64,000 nt of DNA from Pisaster brevispinus (Eukaryota > Echinodermata > Asteroidea > Forcipulatida > Asteriidae), in NCBI GenBank assembly GCA_023634235.1, contig JAMKCF010000016.1, positions 7,380,866 to 7,444,865 of the forward strand, read 5' to 3'. Every line of letters begins with the position of its first letter. The first letter of the stretch is position 1. Both the position numbers and the translations under genes were made by a program. This document shows, in pieces, positions 61,641 through 64,000 of the stretch. Below the pieces are notes generated by a model. It saw only the letters and a program-made list of their open reading frames with translations, did no database searches and was not told where the DNA came from.

Positions 61641-61901
61641 ACTTGTTTGTTTGTTTGTTTGTTTGTTGATTTTTTTTATTTTTTTTTTGTTTTTGGGGGG
61701 TGGTTTAGTTTGTTGTTTGTTTGTTGATTTGTTTGTTTTTGCTTTTGCTTTTATTGTCTTTGTTAGGCACCATTTGTCTGCCTTTATGCAGCTGTGTGAA
61801 TTTTTGCCAGGCAGAAGATTGGACTGACTTGAGATTTTCCACACAAAAATAAATAAATAAATAAATAAATAAACAGATAAATACATAAATAAATAAATAC
61901 A
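61641..61901. repeat. (TTTG)n, T-rich and (AAAT)n simple-sequence cluster
   Basis: TTTG units occur at 61641-61665 and again near 61710-61735, followed by a G-rich break, then AAAT units at 61844-61901. Confidence 0.85.
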
Positions 61902-62634
61902 TCTGTGTCACATCTTTAAAGAAGAATTGTTATGCCTGTCTCATAGTATCAGACAACTCTGAGTGATGGCTTTGGTATCTATTAATAGCTCGACACGTGC
62001 GCTCAACACGGCTCAGTAGATGGTATCTATAATACGTTCAAGGTGTGTCATCAACGATAGAGGAACGTACACATCAGATCTTCAATTCAGAGCAGACTTA
62101 AGTTACTGGTACAACAAAAAAGGAAGAAGTTATTTTTACCCACAAAAACAATTACACAAATTCCCCCAACGAAGTGAGGAGCTTGCACTTGAGTCAGCGC
62201 TCCTACCCGTCCTGGTAGTGATGGACGCGTCTTCCTCAAAGCACATATAGACATCTGTTGAAATGTGTTTAAATTTCTTTCAGTTTTTTTTTTTCAGTAA
62301 ATAAATATTTTAGTTGTTTTATAAACATCTGTATATGGTGATCAAACCAATGAGATCACGAACAGCTTCAACACTACCCTGTAGGAATACACTGTGTGGA
62401 CATTACTTTCAAAACTAACAAATATTTGTCAACGCTGTAAAAAAAATAGAATAAATATTTAAAAAAAACACTGTTTGGACGTGTATAAGTCCACATAGTG
62501 TTTCATGTCCCTACATTATGTGGACTTGTTTTGTTCTCAGGTTCACACTGAAGAAGTTGTCAGCTTAAGATGTGGGTATGAAAACCTACAGTATGGGGGA
62601 ACCCACTTAGTCAGATCTACTACAAATCCATGTG

Positions 62635-62695
62635 AGACGCTCTGATCCGTCCAGGCGGGATTCGAACCTGGGTCGGCAGAGGTGAAAGTAAGGAA
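62635..62695 (-). repeat. tRNA-derived SINE head fragment
   Basis: The minus strand carries a perfect B box, GGTTCGAATCC, within sequence resembling the T arm of a tRNA. No complete cloverleaf can be folded by eye. Confidence 0.5.
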
Positions 62696-63037
62696 GTGAA
62701 TAATATCGGAAGTTCAGAGGCGGAGCTTCGTAGACAATCACATTTGGGGAGGTTTTGCTTTGAAGGTTTGAAATAATAGTTAAAACAGAATATAACTAAT
62801 CAAGCATCATGAGGCAATTGCTGTATCTGTCTCCAAAGATAGTTCAAAAGCTTTGACAAAGTCAACCACCAAAACATAAGCGTGAATTAATACAAAAACA
62901 AAAACAAAACAATGTGGACATTAGAAAAAATGAGGAGGCGCGACAGGACATGTTCGTTTTTAAAAGTTGTTTTTAATGTTTTGTTATTGTTATTGTTATT
63001 TGGTTTTTTGTACGTTCAGTAATAATTCACTGTATAT

Positions 63038-63180
63038 GCCTTTTCAAAACCACGGCTTGGTTTTGGGCAATGGGCTCAGGCTTCGTTTATTTCGTTGAAA
63101 CCCCGTAACGGAAAGCGCACGCTTTTTTAAGTAACTGAAAGAGGCTACGCCCAAGCGCAAGCCGTGATTTCGAAAAGGGC
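63038..63180. repeat. Foldback element with TTTCGAAA-type ends, second copy
   Basis: The left end GCCTTTTCAAAACCACGGCTT pairs with the right end AAGCCGTGATTTCGAAAAGG, broken by single changes. Its length is almost equal to that of the copy at 27.4 kb. Confidence 0.75.
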
Positions 63181-64000
63181 CACAGACACGCACGTTATTT
63201 TGGCAAATGACTAGTGATTTTGGCTTTGCCAGCCATTTTGAAAGTAAAAGTAGCGGTCTAATCCTAGCTATATTCTCAAAGCCATTGTTTCTGACGTTGT
63301 CATGGCTTCTTGCCTCTCCCCGAGTCATCTCGACTTTAATGCAGTCTCGCTGCAGTTGTCATCACTTCTCACTACTCATAGCCCTTCTTTATCACAGTAT
63401 AGCCCATTGCAAGTTGTACGTCTGTACACCCCTATCACGTAGCAGTTAATTTGTACAAGGGCTTAGCGTATAGGAAGTCATTCAGCCAATGGCCTCGTCA
63501 CTCGATGGAATTATTAGTGGCTGGAAGATTCGATGTCGATCACGAAGACTGAAAAGTGAACCTTCATTGCGTGTATCCTGTTCAAACAGAATGGGTGTTC
63601 CCCGAAAAGTGCCCTATTCGTCAATGTTTATCGCGTTGGGGGTATTTCTAGTTGTGTACCTTCTGATATCATTGTATTTCTTCGACCAATGAACTTAATT
63701 TACGACAATCCCTCGGAAGTTTATGATAACCTATGCTCTCTTGCACCTCTTTGACTAAATGTTGAATTCATCTGAAAGTATATTGGGTGTTCTCCAAAAC
63801 TGTTGTCCTTCGATATTGTTGTTGTTGTTGTTGTTGTTGGTTTTTTCTTCATGTGAATTAAAAGAAAATATTTTGGTTTGTTTCCGTTGCGTTTGAAATT
63901 TATCCCCACGCTCTAATTACACAAATTATAGCTCAAAACAGTTTAAATGTCAGCCCCTCCCTTTTGGTAAAAAGTGTGTCCGAAAGAAATGAATGGTTCA

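Larger units (their letters stand above)
41818..64000. other. Region upstream of the first placed erg exon; no recognised gene
   Basis: On the minus strand this must be intron upstream of the N-terminal exon, possibly including the initiator exon, 5' untranslated exons and the promoter. I could not place any of these. Candidate minus-strand donors exist (for example gtaagt near 44637 and near 56282), but no ATG-bearing exon ending in phase 0 stands out. Repeats and two unrecognised plus-strand open stretches are listed separately. The stretches 45900-47200, 48200-50700 and 54060-55090 show only intron-like sequence. Confidence 0.6.

Overview
The window is eukaryotic, intron-dominated, AT-rich DNA with many microsatellites, foldback elements and tRNA-derived dispersed repeats. 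It holds part of one gene that I can identify with confidence: an ERG/FLI1-family ETS transcription factor (erg) on the minus strand. The Pointed (PNT) exon and the neighbouring exon sequences look like an invertebrate deuterostome ERG. An echinoderm, perhaps a sea star, is my best guess; that part is inference, because no second gene is available to test it.

Five coding exons can be placed with canonical splice sites. From 5' to 3' on the minus strand they are: 41817-41352 (N-terminal regulatory region, phase 0 to 1), 30350-30150 (Pointed domain), 21829-21752 (counterpart of the vertebrate 81-bp alternative exon), 19285-19196 (a 90-bp exon for which I know no vertebrate counterpart), and 16989-16921 (counterpart of the vertebrate 72-bp alternative exon). 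The last four are all phase 1-1 and multiples of three, so any of them could be skipped without breaking the frame. Together they give about 301 codons. The initiator exon is not identified; it would lie above 41817 or beyond 64000. The ETS DNA-binding domain and the 3' end are not in the window and must lie to the left of position 1.

Region by region: 1-16920 is intron 3' of the last visible exon. It holds several CpG-rich blocks that may be regulatory (about 1866-2120, 11115-11640, 14720-15385), a degenerate telomere-like CCCTAA tract (13196-13505), a long (CT)n array and a 76-bp-period repeat. 16990-19195, 19286-21751, 21830-30149 and 30351-41351 are the introns between the placed exons. 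They hold tRNA-headed SINE copies, foldback elements, a LINE-like coding relic, a 159-bp tandem duplication and a very long (GTT)n array. 41818-64000 is upstream of the first placed exon. It holds more repeats, including a pair of terminal-inverted-repeat elements and an ACGT-core-rich array, and two unrecognised plus-strand open stretches (53024-53323 and 57649-57970) that each follow a good splice-acceptor-like sequence.

Known biology: ERG-family proteins bind GGAA sites through the ETS domain. In echinoderm embryos erg is part of the mesodermal gene network with hex and tgif. I found no prokaryotic-style system, CRISPR array, functional rRNA or convincing intact tRNA. The most interesting observations are the extra 90-bp in-frame exon, the use of a microsatellite as the polypyrimidine tract of the Pointed exon, and the candidate regulatory blocks.
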